Assembly (NCBI RefSeq): GCF_014642175.1
Contig: NZ_BMIL01000006.1
Coordinates: forward strand, 124,001 to 188,000
DNA length: 64,000 bases
Reading direction: 5' to 3'
Source: Pedobacter quisquiliarum
Lineage (GTDB): Bacteria > Bacteroidota > Bacteroidia > Sphingobacteriales > Sphingobacteriaceae
The notes under the pieces were generated by a model. It saw nothing but the letters and a program-made list of their open reading frames with translations. It had not been told where the DNA came from and did not search any database. A program made the translations under genes and the position numbers. Within the stretch, counting starts at the first letter, position 1. Each line of letters opens with the position of its first letter. This document shows positions 28,851 to 38,108 of the stretch, one piece after another.

Positions 28851-30554
28851 CTATACGTTCAAAGGAACTGATATGGCAACCTGTAAGCCACCATGTTCGT
28901 GGTGGTCAAATTTACACCGGCCAGACAGCTCCTCTATACGGCTTTCTATGTTAAATAAACCCCTATGATCGGTCGACTCCATTTCAAGACCAACACCATC
29001 ATCCCGATAGTTGATGTTTAAGCGGTCCTGATCTATTTCGAAACGCAAGACCACGCTTCTCGCAGCGCTGTGTTTCTTCATGTTTACAAGTAGCTCCTGC
29101 ACGATTAATAGTAGTTCATTTCCAATCCGCTCATTGATTTTGAGGTCCATATCCTCCTGAAGACCGACCATTGAGATACTGAGGTGCTCATTTGAAAATG
29201 ACGAGCCTAATTCATAAAGTTGAGCCGACAACTTCGCTGGTTCAGCAACGACAAGGTGGGATATCCCACGAGATTTCTCATAAAGATTCTCAATCTGATC
29301 AATTAATTTTTCCTTGTTAATTTCATCACCATATTCCAGTTCCGACATCATCCGATATAACCCATTGGCTACTACGTCATGGATTTCCTTAGATGTTTTT
29401 AGTTTACTTTCCCGAATGGCCCGATCGGCTTGTTCCGCAAGCTGCCGCTTTCTACGGCGATACCGAAGGGAGAAAATCGAAACTGTAGCAATCAAACCAA
29501 ACGCAGCTGCCCACAGGCCGACAGTTCTCCGAAGAATATCTACCTGTTGTTGCGTATTCTCCCTTTCCAGTTTTAAGTTTTCCGACTTGTGCTTTTCCGT
29601 CTCATATCTGATCAACGCGAACTGGTTTTTAGCAGCATTGCGCACCGTTGATAAACTATCCTGCAGTTGCAAGTACCTTTTCAGATAGAAGGGATTCGAT
29701 GGCGCTAGCTCGGCTAAGTAACTAAGCGTCTCCAATTCATTATCAGGATTTCTAAGCTTCAAAGCAAGCTTATACATGAAATCTGAATAGTGCAAGGCCG
29801 AGTCCCGATTGGAACGCTTGTAAAAGCTCACCAAATGGGAATAGCTTGAATTCTCGCCCCATAGGTCGTGTACGTTCTTACGGATTTCTAATGCCTCCAT
29901 GTACACCGGTATGGGATTATAGCGAGCTTGTTTCAGCCATCGCGTCTTTGCCAGATTGGTAAGCGTTCGCGCTTTGGTTACTTCAACTGGATTCCTGGCC
30001 AAAACTTCCCCGTATATCTTTATGGCCGTATCATATTGCCCCAATTCCCTGTACGCGTTAGCAATGTTGTTTTTGGAAATATGTAAAGCTGCCGAATCGA
30101 TTATGAATGATGATGCCTGTTTATAAAACTCCAGAGATGCCTTGTATTTTTTTAGGTCGTAAGATGCAATACCAAGGTTATTTAAATTGGAGAGGATATA
30201 AGGTGAATGCGCTTCCTTTGCAGCATTAAAGAACTTCAAGGCTTCCAAACTGTATTCCTGACCATTGAAGCTATCTCCAGCTTCGGTAGCAATAAGTGCC
30301 ATGTTCGTTAGCGTAGTCCCGAGCATAAAGCTATCCCGTTTCTGCAGGTATATTGCTCTTGCCTGATTAAAGATGATAAATGCGCTGTCGAGCTCCCCGG
30401 AGTCTAATAGGGTATAAGCCTGCTGCGTAAGCGGGTGTGAACTTCTTTTCGGGACTTCAATATCGCCCTGTAAGCTCTGCTCTTTGTTGGAACAGGATGA
30501 TGATAATAGTCCTGCAATAATGGCGAAAAATAGGAATTTAGAGATGCGTTCCAA
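28851..30554 (-). CDS. TPR-containing sensor histidine kinase lipoprotein
   Basis: The protein has 567 residues. The N-terminus is a lipoprotein signal ending in LLSSSC. About residues 35-300 are TPR repeats (LSNLNNLGIASYDLKKYKASLEFYKQA). A membrane helix lies near 350 (TVGLWAAAFGLIATVSIFSL). A NarX-like dimerisation segment carries the likely phospho-acceptor His in SKEIHDVVANGLYRMMSELE, and a C-terminal HATPase has ELLVNMKKHSAA and DDGVGL. Such kinases normally pair with a LuxR-type response regulator, but none lies beside it, so it is an orphan here. It is convergent with the dipeptidase gene. Confidence 0.85.
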   Translation of the reverse strand: MERISKFLFFAIIAGLLSSSCSNKEQSLQGDIEVPKRSSHPLTQQAYTLLDSGELDSAFIIFNQARAIYLQKRDSFMLGTTLTNMALIATEAGDSFNGQEYSLEALKFFNAAKEAHSPYILSNLNNLGIASYDLKKYKASLEFYKQASSFIIDSAALHISKNNIANAYRELGQYDTAIKIYGEVLARNPVEVTKARTLTNLAKTRWLKQARYNPIPVYMEALEIRKNVHDLWGENSSYSHLVSFYKRSNRDSALHYSDFMYKLALKLRNPDNELETLSYLAELAPSNPFYLKRYLQLQDSLSTVRNAAKNQFALIRYETEKHKSENLKLERENTQQQVDILRRTVGLWAAAFGLIATVSIFSLRYRRRKRQLAEQADRAIRESKLKTSKEIHDVVANGLYRMMSELEYGDEINKEKLIDQIENLYEKSRGISHLVVAEPAKLSAQLYELGSSFSNEHLSISMVGLQEDMDLKINERIGNELLLIVQELLVNMKKHSAARSVVLRFEIDQDRLNINYRDDGVGLEMESTDHRGLFNIESRIEELSGRCKFDHHEHGGLQVAISVPLNV

Positions 30555-30559
30555 TCAGC

Positions 30560-30730
30560 TTATAAAAACTTATAAACAACCGCCACAACAACCACCATGA
30601 GGAACAGGAACAAGCTGTGCACTTTTACCTGCGCAACATCTTGTCGGCGGGAAGCCAGAACCACATCCTTAATCTTCTTTGAGAAAGAAAACAGTGCAAC
30701 AATCGCGAAGGGGAGATACATCAGGCTCAT
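30560..30730 (-). CDS. 56-residue two-helix membrane protein upstream of the orphan kinase
   Basis: An ATG at 30730 opens a 56-codon frame ending five bases before the kinase start. The product begins MSLMYLPFAIVALFSFSKK and ends with a second hydrophobic run (LFLFLMVVVVAVVYKFL). A basic loop (KKIKDVVLASRRQD) lies between the two, as expected for a small inner-membrane hairpin protein. The tight spacing to the kinase gene and the organised hydrophobicity argue that it is real. Function unknown; it might modulate the kinase. Confidence 0.55.
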   Translation of the reverse strand: MSLMYLPFAIVALFSFSKKIKDVVLASRRQDVAQVKVHSLFLFLMVVVVAVVYKFL

Positions 30731-30822
30731 GGTTGTTTAATCAGTGGGTCTAAAGATGAATCTAAATTAATGAAATAGTTGATAATCTCCTGAATTTACT
30801 AAATTCATGGTTCACAAATTGG

Positions 30823-31593
30823 TTAACGCATAAGGCTGATGTTCGTAAGACCACCATCAGAGAGTAGTTCTGTACCCACCACAAAGGCAGATTCATCCGA
30901 TGCCAGGAACACAGCAGCATTCCCGATATCTGAAGGAAGCCCCTGTTTACCTACCGGTGTGATGTCCCTCCAGATTTGTTTAACCTGCTCCAGCTGCTCC
31001 TGCGGCAGGAACTTCTCAAATACGGGGGTATCTATGGAGCCTGGAGAAAGTGCATTGACCCTGATCTTTCTGGATAACAAATCAAGCGAGAGACCTTTCG
31101 CCAGGAAGATGACCGCTGCTTTTGCGGCACCATAGATGGCCATACTTGGCGCCGCCCGATGTGCCGCACTCGAGCCAATGAGGATGATGGATGCCCCATC
31201 ATTCAGGTAAGGCAAGGCTTTCTGCACGGTGAAATACACACTTTTCAAATTCAGATCCATGTACTGGTCGTATTGTGCTTCTGTCACATCTGCAATCGCA
31301 CCCATAGGTACGCCATCCACAACACCACCCGCATTTACAACCAGCACATCAATCTTATTGAACCGCTCGGCTGTTTTCTTAAAAACGTTCTCCAAGTCTT
31401 CAAGGCTGGTCACCTCACCCTTGATGCCGATGAAGGCAGTACCAAGTGCATCAGTTGAACGCTTCAAGGTTTCCTCATTTCTTCCGGTGATGCTGCCCAC
31501 AGCACCAGCGTTTTTGAATGCTTCTGCGATGCCGAAACCAATGCCGCTATTGCCGCCGGTAATTACAGCTACTTTATTCTTTAACTTTTCCAT
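30823..31593 (-). CDS. Short-chain dehydrogenase/reductase (SDR)
   Basis: The 256-residue classical SDR starts at MEKLKNKVAVITGGNSGIG. The frame is open 30 codons upstream, but that part is not SDR-like and overlaps the neighbouring gene. Glycine motif TGGNSGIGFG, NAGG near residue 90, Ser in IGSSAAH and YGAAKAA (YxxxK) are present. The substrate is unknown. It lies 28 bases downstream of a second SDR gene on the same strand, and both are probably under the HxlR-type regulator encoded divergently. Confidence 0.88.
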   Translation of the reverse strand: MEKLKNKVAVITGGNSGIGFGIAEAFKNAGAVGSITGRNEETLKRSTDALGTAFIGIKGEVTSLEDLENVFKKTAERFNKIDVLVVNAGGVVDGVPMGAIADVTEAQYDQYMDLNLKSVYFTVQKALPYLNDGASIILIGSSAAHRAAPSMAIYGAAKAAVIFLAKGLSLDLLSRKIRVNALSPGSIDTPVFEKFLPQEQLEQVKQIWRDITPVGKQGLPSDIGNAAVFLASDESAFVVGTELLSDGGLTNISLMR

Positions 31594-31621
31594 TTTATTT
31601 TTAATAATCTGTTGAATTCTA

Positions 31622-32377
31622 TTAAAGTCCGTATATACCGCCTGATACCGAGATCTTCTCTCCGGTGATCCAGCCTGCGTCATCGGAAGCTAAGAAGACG
31701 GCCACCTTCGCGATGTCCTCCGGTAAACCAGTGCGACCCAGCGGTGTTGTTGCAACGAACTTTGTCTCTATTTCAGAACCAACGAAGCCAGCGCTAATTG
31801 AACCCTCTGTGGCAACAATACCCGGCAGAATGGAGTTAATTCGGATGTTTCTTCCACTAAATTCTTTCGACAGCGCTATGGTGATGGCATCCAGTGCTGC
31901 TTTCGTGGCCGAATAAACGGAACCTGAAGCAAGCGGCGTATTGCTAACACCAGAGCTGATGTTGATGATGTTGCCACCTTTATCGCCAAATTGCTTCACA
32001 GCCGCCTGGATGGTGAGCAGCGAACCCAATACGTTAATGTTGAACTGCTGGTGGAAGTTCTCTTCCGTAAGCTCCTCTATGGGTGAATACTGGTAAACGC
32101 CTGCATTATTCACCAGAATATCCAAAGTGCCGAAAGCAGTGCCGGTTTCTTCAAAGAGCCTGACGACATCCGTTATTTGGGCAACATCTGCCTGGATGGC
32201 GATGGCTGTACCGCCTGCGGCGGTGATTTCTTCAACCACTTTGTCTGCATAAGTTTTGCTGCTCGCATAATTGACTACGACTTTAGCACCTGCTGCTGCG
32301 AAGTGTTTGGCGATTGATGCACCTATGCCTTTTGAAGCGCCGGTAACAATCGCAACTTTGTTCTCTAATTTATTCAT
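31622..32377 (-). CDS. Short-chain dehydrogenase/reductase (SDR, FabG-like)
   Basis: The 251-residue SDR has TGASKGIGASIA near residue 12, NNAG near residue 89, NISSG and YSATKAALD (YxxxK). The C-terminal GWITGEKISVSGG is typical of FabG-like dehydrogenases. The specific reaction is unknown. It is the first gene leftward of a divergent promoter shared with the HxlR regulator gene. Confidence 0.88.
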   Translation of the reverse strand: MNKLENKVAIVTGASKGIGASIAKHFAAAGAKVVVNYASSKTYADKVVEEITAAGGTAIAIQADVAQITDVVRLFEETGTAFGTLDILVNNAGVYQYSPIEELTEENFHQQFNINVLGSLLTIQAAVKQFGDKGGNIINISSGVSNTPLASGSVYSATKAALDAITIALSKEFSGRNIRINSILPGIVATEGSISAGFVGSEIETKFVATTPLGRTGLPEDIAKVAVFLASDDAGWITGEKISVSGGIYGL

Positions 32378-32400
32378 GACTTGTTTATTTATTTAAGCTG

Positions 32401-32418
32401 CAAATCTATATAGATTTG
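32401..32418. promoter_or_regulatory. Palindromic divergent promoter element
   Basis: CAAATCTATATAGATTTG is an 18-bp perfect palindrome. Because of the symmetry it carries a TAGATTTG -7 element (Bacteroidota consensus TAnnTTTG) on each strand. On the minus strand a TTAG lies 19 bases upstream, close to the -33 TTTG. It therefore probably drives the SDR gene leftward, and perhaps the HxlR gene rightward. Confidence 0.6.
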
Positions 32419-32465
32419 TAACTTTGTAACTAAAAGTAACAGTAACCAAGAAGTAACCAGGTAAC
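32418..32465 (+). promoter_or_regulatory. Array of six GTAAC pentamers before the HxlR gene
   Basis: GTAAC occurs at 32418, 32426, 32436, 32442, 32453 and 32461, all on the + strand, ending three bases before the HxlR start codon. Such a cluster is far above chance in 48 bases and is a likely operator for the adjacent regulator; binding is inference. Confidence 0.5.
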
Positions 32466-32467
32466 AT

Positions 32468-32824
32468 ATGGAATGCGATAAGCACTATGAACAAGACCGC
32501 AAGAAGGAGATGATGGCCATTCATGACGCCATGGATGTATTGAGTGGAAAATGGAAGATCTACATCATCTCGTCGATCTGTCACTACAATAAACGAAGGT
32601 TTTCAGACATCTTGAATGATGTTGTCGGCATCTCCAACAAGATGCTGAGCAAGGAACTGAAGGAGTTGGAAACCAACAAGCTGGTAGAACGTACGGTGTT
32701 AGACACGCACCCGGTAACGGTACAATACCGGTTAACCAAGCACGGCAAGACCTTACAGACCATCATTGATAACCTTACCGCATGGGGATTGAATCACCGG
32801 AAGGAAATCATCAGAAGGGATTGA
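32468..32824 (+). CDS. HxlR family winged-helix transcriptional regulator
   Basis: The 118-residue regulator has the HxlR/MarR-like winged helix. The parts seen are AMDVLSGKWKIYIISSICHYNKRRFSDI, GISNKMLSKELKELETNKLVERTV and PVTVQYRLTKHGKTL. HxlR proteins usually respond to aldehydes, quinones or oxidative signals and control neighbouring dehydrogenases. It is divergent from two SDR genes and upstream of a broken SDR gene, which fits local control. Confidence 0.9.
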   Translation: MECDKHYEQDRKKEMMAIHDAMDVLSGKWKIYIISSICHYNKRRFSDILNDVVGISNKMLSKELKELETNKLVERTVLDTHPVTVQYRLTKHGKTLQTIIDNLTAWGLNHRKEIIRRD

Positions 32825-32918
32825 TGTTGAAATCCGGGATGTAAACACATCTTCCAGTGATCTGGATACTTTTGCAGTTTGTTAAAGGCTGAAGTTTGTA
32901 ATCTAAACAGAACCGAAA

Positions 32919-33481
32919 ATGACAGATAAAGCAAAGCAAGGAAAAGTATGGCTGGTTACCGGCGCCTCAAAAGGCATGGGACTGAAGCTACGGTCAACAT
33001 CATCCGTAACGTAATGCCGCACCTGCGCCAGCAAGGCTCCGGACACATCATCAACATCTCATCCAATGCAGGCTATTTAGGCTTTGGGAATGCCTCCAGC
33101 TACAATGCCGCAAAGTTCGCCATGGTGGGCATTACCGAGGAGCTGGCACAGGAAGTTAAGCCATTTGGCATCAAAACTACGGTTGTGGCACCAGGGCAAT
33201 TCAGGACCGAGTTCATGAACTCCATCCAGTATGTGCAGCACAGAATACCTGCTTACGGTGTAGATGAAGCCGAAAAGACCTGGTCTAAAGCCAGTGGCAC
33301 CCAGCCCGGCGATCCCGACAAACTCGTAAGCATCTTGCTGAAGCTCTCCGAGATGGAGGAACCACCGCTGCATCTTCTATTAGGTCCAGACACGTATGAG
33401 CTCGTGATTAATAAGCGAAAGGAAGAGGCTGCGGCATTCGAGAAATGGCGTCATCTTACCTTATCTACAAATTTCGAATAA
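32919..33481 (+). pseudogene. Short-chain dehydrogenase pseudogene (internal deletion with frameshift)
   Basis: The ATG at 32919 begins a normal SDR N-terminus (GKVWLVTGASKGMG). Near 32985 the frame then shifts, and the sequence jumps directly to TVNIIRNVMPHLRQQGSGHIINISSNAGYLG in another frame. About 80 residues that normally hold the rest of the cofactor domain and NNAG are missing. The downstream part keeps YNAAKFA (YxxxK) and a complete C-terminus. Without the deleted segment it cannot form a working Rossmann fold. It sits just downstream of the HxlR gene, as an HxlR-controlled oxidoreductase would. Confidence 0.8.
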
Positions 33482-33666
33482 TCGGAAAACAGGAACACAT
33501 CCATTCTGAGAGTAAATACCTTAGAAAGCTGTGTAGACAGGCGGGTAAAATCCGACCAATATTACAATTCGCTCATCAAAAGCCGGTAAAACCCGCCTAT
33601 ATCAATTCTATTCACGTATTTGTAAATAATTAGAAGAATCGGAACTTAGTAGAAAGCAGCATCCAT

Positions 33667-35319
33667 ATGGCAGAGCAGACGAATCCCATTAGTAAAGACC
33701 TTAAGAGCTTATTTTCAACCCTGGCGGACATTCCAGAAGATATCCGAATCGAATCGCCGCTGCATCAGAAGCAGATCCTGATTGATGGAGCACTGCGGGA
33801 ATGGACGGGAGACTTCCACGAGGTCTATTCGCCAATTCTGATCTCCAACAAGGAAACTGGTGCAACGGAGCAGCTGCTCATCGGAAGTTACCCCATAGCC
33901 ACGACAAAGGAAACGCAGGAGGCGCTTGATGCTGCAGTTCGTGCTTACGACGGCGGTCGTGGGGCATGGCCGGCAATGCACATCAACGAGCGGATTCAGC
34001 ACCTGACCAGATTTGTTTCCGAGATGAAGGCCCAGCGCCAGCAGATTGTGAAGCTAATCGTCTGGGAAATCAGCAAAACAGTCGCCGATGCGGAGAAGGA
34101 ATTTGACCGGACGATCGACTATATCAATGAGACGGTGCGCTCGGCAAAACAGCTATCCAACCAGACCAATGCCTTCCAGGTCACGCAGGGCTTTATCGGG
34201 CAGACCAAAAGAGTTCCCCATGGCGTGGTCCTGTGTATGGGACCTTTTAACTACCCGCTAAACGAAACCTTCACGACCTTGATCCCGGCGCTGATCATGG
34301 GTAATACGATCCTGTTCAAGCCACCTAAACACGGCACCCTGTTGTTTGAACCCTTATTGGAAGCATTCTCAAGCTGTTTCCCTAAAGGCGTGGTGAACAC
34401 GGTTTATGGCAGGGGCAGGGACATTGTACCGATGCTCATGGAAAGCGGCAAAATTGATGTGCTTGCCCTGATTGGCTCCAGCAGGGTAGCGGATGCGCTG
34501 AAGAAAATGCACCCTAAATCCAACCGCTTGAAGTCCGTCCTAGGACTAGATGCTAAAAATGCTGCAATCATCCTGCCTGATGCAGACCTAACACACACCG
34601 TCAGGGAAGTTATTGCTGGCGCACTATCCTTCAATGGACAGCGATGTACGGCCTTGAAAGTGCTCTTTGTACATCATGAAATCGTAGCGCCCTTCAATCA
34701 GATTCTGGTAGAAGCGCTGAAGCAAATCGGCATTGGCTTACCTTGGCAGAAAGGCATTACGATCACCCCTTTGGCAGAGCCGGAGAAGCCTGCATACCTT
34801 AAAGCCTGTGTTGATGATGCGCTTGCAAAAGGCGCTGACGTGCTCAATGCTGCAGATGGGGGTGGAGCCATCTATGAATCCTTCGTACATCCAACAGTGC
34901 TGTATCCTGTAAACAGTGCTATGAAGATTTACCATGAAGAGCAGTTTGGTCCAGTTATTCCGATTGTGCCATTTACCGCGTTGTCGGAACCGGTCGAATA
35001 CATCATGAACTCCCCTTATGGGCAGCAGGTGAGTATCTTCAGCCAGGATACGGATGCGGTGTCGCTATTGATTGATACACTTGCGAACCAGATCGGAAGA
35101 ATCAATTTGAACAGTCAATGCCAACGCAGCCCGGATACCTTTCCATTCAATGGACGGAAGGACTCAGCGGATGGTACATTATCGGTTGATGAAGCTTTAA
35201 TCGCTTTCTCTGTAGACTCTGTGGTGGTTACGAAGCAGACGCCAGAGAATGAGCAGCTGATCAGGTCAATCCTCGAAACAGGTGGTTCAAGGCGGTTGAC
35301 GAATGAGGTTTCCTTTTAA
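33667..35319 (+). CDS. NADP-dependent glyceraldehyde-3-phosphate dehydrogenase-like aldehyde dehydrogenase
   Basis: The 550-residue enzyme belongs to the aldehyde dehydrogenase superfamily. Cofactor motif CMGPFNYPLNETFTTLIPAL is near residue 195, and the catalytic Cys is in FNGQRCTALKVLF near residue 325. The length and the GPFNYPLNE pattern resemble GapN-type enzymes that oxidise glyceraldehyde-3-phosphate to 3-phosphoglycerate with NADP+. The glycolytic role is inference. It stands alone, 3 bases before the next open frame but about 40 bases before the likely lactonase start. Confidence 0.8.
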   Translation: MAEQTNPISKDLKSLFSTLADIPEDIRIESPLHQKQILIDGALREWTGDFHEVYSPILISNKETGATEQLLIGSYPIATTKETQEALDAAVRAYDGGRGAWPAMHINERIQHLTRFVSEMKAQRQQIVKLIVWEISKTVADAEKEFDRTIDYINETVRSAKQLSNQTNAFQVTQGFIGQTKRVPHGVVLCMGPFNYPLNETFTTLIPALIMGNTILFKPPKHGTLLFEPLLEAFSSCFPKGVVNTVYGRGRDIVPMLMESGKIDVLALIGSSRVADALKKMHPKSNRLKSVLGLDAKNAAIILPDADLTHTVREVIAGALSFNGQRCTALKVLFVHHEIVAPFNQILVEALKQIGIGLPWQKGITITPLAEPEKPAYLKACVDDALAKGADVLNAADGGGAIYESFVHPTVLYPVNSAMKIYHEEQFGPVIPIVPFTALSEPVEYIMNSPYGQQVSIFSQDTDAVSLLIDTLANQIGRINLNSQCQRSPDTFPFNGRKDSADGTLSVDEALIAFSVDSVVVTKQTPENEQLIRSILETGGSRRLTNEVSF

Positions 35320-35361
35320 TTTATGGATGGTATGGGTATCTTTAAACGTAAACCCTCTGCT

Positions 35362-36267
35362 ATGAACATTTCTAAACTAAAATTAGTAATCTTAATTATG
35401 GTGTATTCTTCCGCTTCATCTGCCCAGGATGCTAATCCAGGAACAGCAAACCTGTTTGACCAAAACGAACTTAAACTGATCGCAAGCGATTTCAGCTTTA
35501 CAGAAGGCTGTTCTCCCGACAAACAGGGAAACGTGTTCTTTACAGATCAGCCAAATGATAAAATCTGGAAGTATGGTACAGATGGAAAGCTTTCTGTGTT
35601 CATGGAGAAATCCGGTAGATCTAACGGGACCTATTTCGATGCCAAAGGAAATCTTGTGACTTGTGCAGATCAAGATGGTGAGCTGTGGGCGATAAAACCG
35701 GACGGAAAAGTAGATGTGATCTTGAAAGACTATCAGGGGAAACAGTTTAACGGCCCCAATGATCTTTGGATCAACAGCAATGGAGACATCTATTTCACAG
35801 ATCCTTATTATAAACGTGATTATTGGACCAGAACCGGTAAGGACATGAGTAGCAATGATGTTTACTATCTTCCAAAAGGAGCTAAACAGCCCATCCGCGT
35901 TGTCAATGATTTAAACACACCGAATGGTATCGTTGGAACACCTGATGGAAAGTACTTATATGTCGCTGATATTGGTGCAGGTAAAACGTACAGATATTCC
36001 ATTGAAGCCGATGGAAAGCTAGGAGGGAAGCACCTGCTGATGTCGTATGGTTCGGACGGCATGACCTTAGATGAGAAGGGAAACATTTACTTGACCACAG
36101 GTAAGGGCGTTCTGATTTTAAACGCAAAAGGAGAGATGATCGCGCAGATTAAGGTGCCTCATGAACCGAGTAACATTTGTTTCTCCGGGAAAGATAAGGA
36201 TGTGCTGTTTATTACAGCGCGGAAGGCTATTTACACTTTGCCAATGAAGGTGAAAGGGGTAGAATAA
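35362..36267 (+). CDS. SMP-30/gluconolactonase/LRE family protein, secreted
   Basis: The 301-residue six-bladed beta-propeller begins with a signal peptide (MNISKLKLVILIMVYSSASSA) and is therefore periplasmic or secreted. FTEGCSPDKQGNVFFTDQPNDKIWKY, FNGPNDLWINSNGDIYFTDPYY and NTPNGIVGTPDGKYLYVAD are the classic metal-binding SMP-30 motifs. The family hydrolyses sugar lactones such as gluconolactone. The reading frame starts upstream at 35323, but the signal peptide favours 35362. Confidence 0.88.
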   Translation: MNISKLKLVILIMVYSSASSAQDANPGTANLFDQNELKLIASDFSFTEGCSPDKQGNVFFTDQPNDKIWKYGTDGKLSVFMEKSGRSNGTYFDAKGNLVTCADQDGELWAIKPDGKVDVILKDYQGKQFNGPNDLWINSNGDIYFTDPYYKRDYWTRTGKDMSSNDVYYLPKGAKQPIRVVNDLNTPNGIVGTPDGKYLYVADIGAGKTYRYSIEADGKLGGKHLLMSYGSDGMTLDEKGNIYLTTGKGVLILNAKGEMIAQIKVPHEPSNICFSGKDKDVLFITARKAIYTLPMKVKGVE

Positions 36268-36655
36268 AACCATCTTTACATTAGAAAGAAGTGGCTTTTG
36301 AATTTTTAAAAATCCGTTGGGTAAGACTAACCACCACGTTATCACCAATGATAGTTGTAGTAAAAGATTATGGGTCCTCTAGCCTAACCGCCGTATTATG
36401 AGAAAAAATGTGCTTTTTTTACTTGCAGAAGAAATTCACGGACTATTTTTGGACCTGCAAATTTTGCTTCGTTACGTTTTTGTTACGGCTTTTTATCGAG
36501 AAATTGAAATTGCATCTACGTCAGATTATAATAAAATACAAGCAAAAAGAACTACAGGAGATTCGGCCAATTACATTTAAGTGCTGTACAGATTCTTAGA
36601 TTAACTTCCAACAAATATGTTAATCCTCGGATATTTCGTTATTAGAGGGTACCAC
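36268..36655. other. Intergenic region, left edge of the accessory island
   Basis: No convincing gene is seen in these 388 bases. Two short + strand frames (36398-36580, 36408-36599) overlap each other, lack a family signature and are AT-rich. The last 8 bases (36648-36655, GGTACCAC) are the target duplication of the following IS element. Confidence 0.6.
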
Positions 36656-37961
36656 GAGGGTGTTTCATGAACTGTGTCAATAGTGTAACTTTAAACTATC
36701 GACATGAACATGGCAACACAAGAAGATTTTGATTTCGAAAGCTTCAAAAAGGAAGCTATAGCTGGCTTATATGCCGGCAAGAAAATGACAGGCACAGATG
36801 GGGTTCTAGCTCCAATGATGAAACACTTTCTGGAATCAATGATGACCGGAGAACTGGAGCACCACATTTCAGAAAGTAAACTAGCCGGTCAGCCCAATCG
36901 TAAAAATGGCAAAAGTAAGAAGACAGTACGTAGCTTAAGTTCCGGGGAGTTTGAGCTGGAGACTGGTCGTGATCGGCTTGGCACTTTTGACCCTAAAGTT
37001 GTACCCAAACGACAACTGATCATTACAGAGGAACTGGAAGGAAACATTCTCTCGATGTATGCCATGGGCATGAGCACGCGTGCTATGCGTGATTATATCC
37101 AAGAAATGTACGCCATGGATATTTCTGCAGCTGAGATCTCAAGAATTACCGACAGTGTGATTCCAGCGGTGCAGGAATGGCGCAATCGTCCGCTAGAAGC
37201 AGTTTATCCCTTTGTATTTCTGGATTGTATGTTTTTCAAAGTCAGGGTAAATGGTGTGGTTGAAACCCGTGCGATCTACAATATTCTAGGCGTAGACATT
37301 GAAGGCAAAAAAGATGTTTTAGGCCTGTATACAGCTGAAAGTGAAGGTGCCAAATTCTGGCTCTCGGTGTTAACTGATCTAAAAACGCGTGGCGTGGAAG
37401 ATATACTGATCGCCTGCATCGATGGCCTGAAGGGCTTTCCTGAAGCAGTTGAAGCTATTTTTCCAAAGACCAGGGTGCAGCTTTGCATTGTTCATCAGAT
37501 CCGCTCTTCAATGCGTTATGTTCCTGAAAAAGATAAAAAGGCGGTGATGGCCGACATGAAGCCTATCTACCAGGCAAATAATGAGCAGCAGGGTTATGAA
37601 AGGTTGTTGGAGTTTGAAGAAAAATGGGGTAAGAAATATCCGCTGAGTTGCAAATCCTGGCTGGATAACTAGGTGAACCTTTCTGCATTCTTTGAATACG
37701 ACGCCGGGATCCGCAAGATTATTTACACCACCAACCCGATTGAGGGTGTCCATCGTCAAATCCGTAAAATAACCAAGACCAAAGGTGCGTTTTCTTCAGA
37801 ACAGGCACTAATGAAACTAATGTACCTGGACTATGCCAATCCATAATTGGGGACTGGCATTTTCTCAACTTTATATTAAGTTTGGTGACAGAATTCTTCA
37901 GGAGAATAGAGGCTTCTGAGAGGCGTTAATTTAGAACTGACACAGTTCGCGTTACACTCCC
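36656..37961 (+). mobile_element. IS256-family insertion sequence, decayed
   Basis: The element is 1306 bp. It is bounded by 24-bp imperfect terminal inverted repeats (18 of 24 match, inner 11 bases GAACTGTGTCA perfect) at 36656-36679 and 37938-37961. It is flanked by an 8-bp target duplication GGTACCAC at 36648-36655 and 37962-37969. The repeat length and 8-bp duplication fit IS256. The transposase gene inside is broken, so the copy is not autonomous. Confidence 0.85.
36704..37919 (+). pseudogene. IS256-family transposase, inactivated
   Basis: The first 322 codons match IS256 (mutator-type) transposases, with the catalytic region FLDCMFFKVR, IACIDGLKGFPEA and QLCIVHQIRSSMRYV. Frame continues past a TAG at 37670, where family members have Trp (SWLDNW), into NLSAFFEYDAGIRKIIYTTN and EGVHRQIRK. 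After MYLDY a small deletion shifts frame, and the C-terminus resumes as MPIHNWGLAFSQLYIKFGDR to a stop at 37917. Two lesions therefore separate the DDE residues. Confidence 0.85.
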
Positions 37962-38108
37962 GGTACCACCTACCAAAATCAATGGGTAAGTGAAGAATTT
38001 AACTGATTTATCGCTTTAGAAAATTCAATGCGAATCCGACGCATGTGTTCCAAGTTTATAAGTTGTCGCGCAAATCGAGCTAAGAAATCACATAAATTTT
38101 AATAATCG

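Noticed and set aside
36398..36599. Short + strand frames left of the IS256 element
   Set aside because: They overlap each other, are AT-rich and lack any family pattern or ribosome-binding context.
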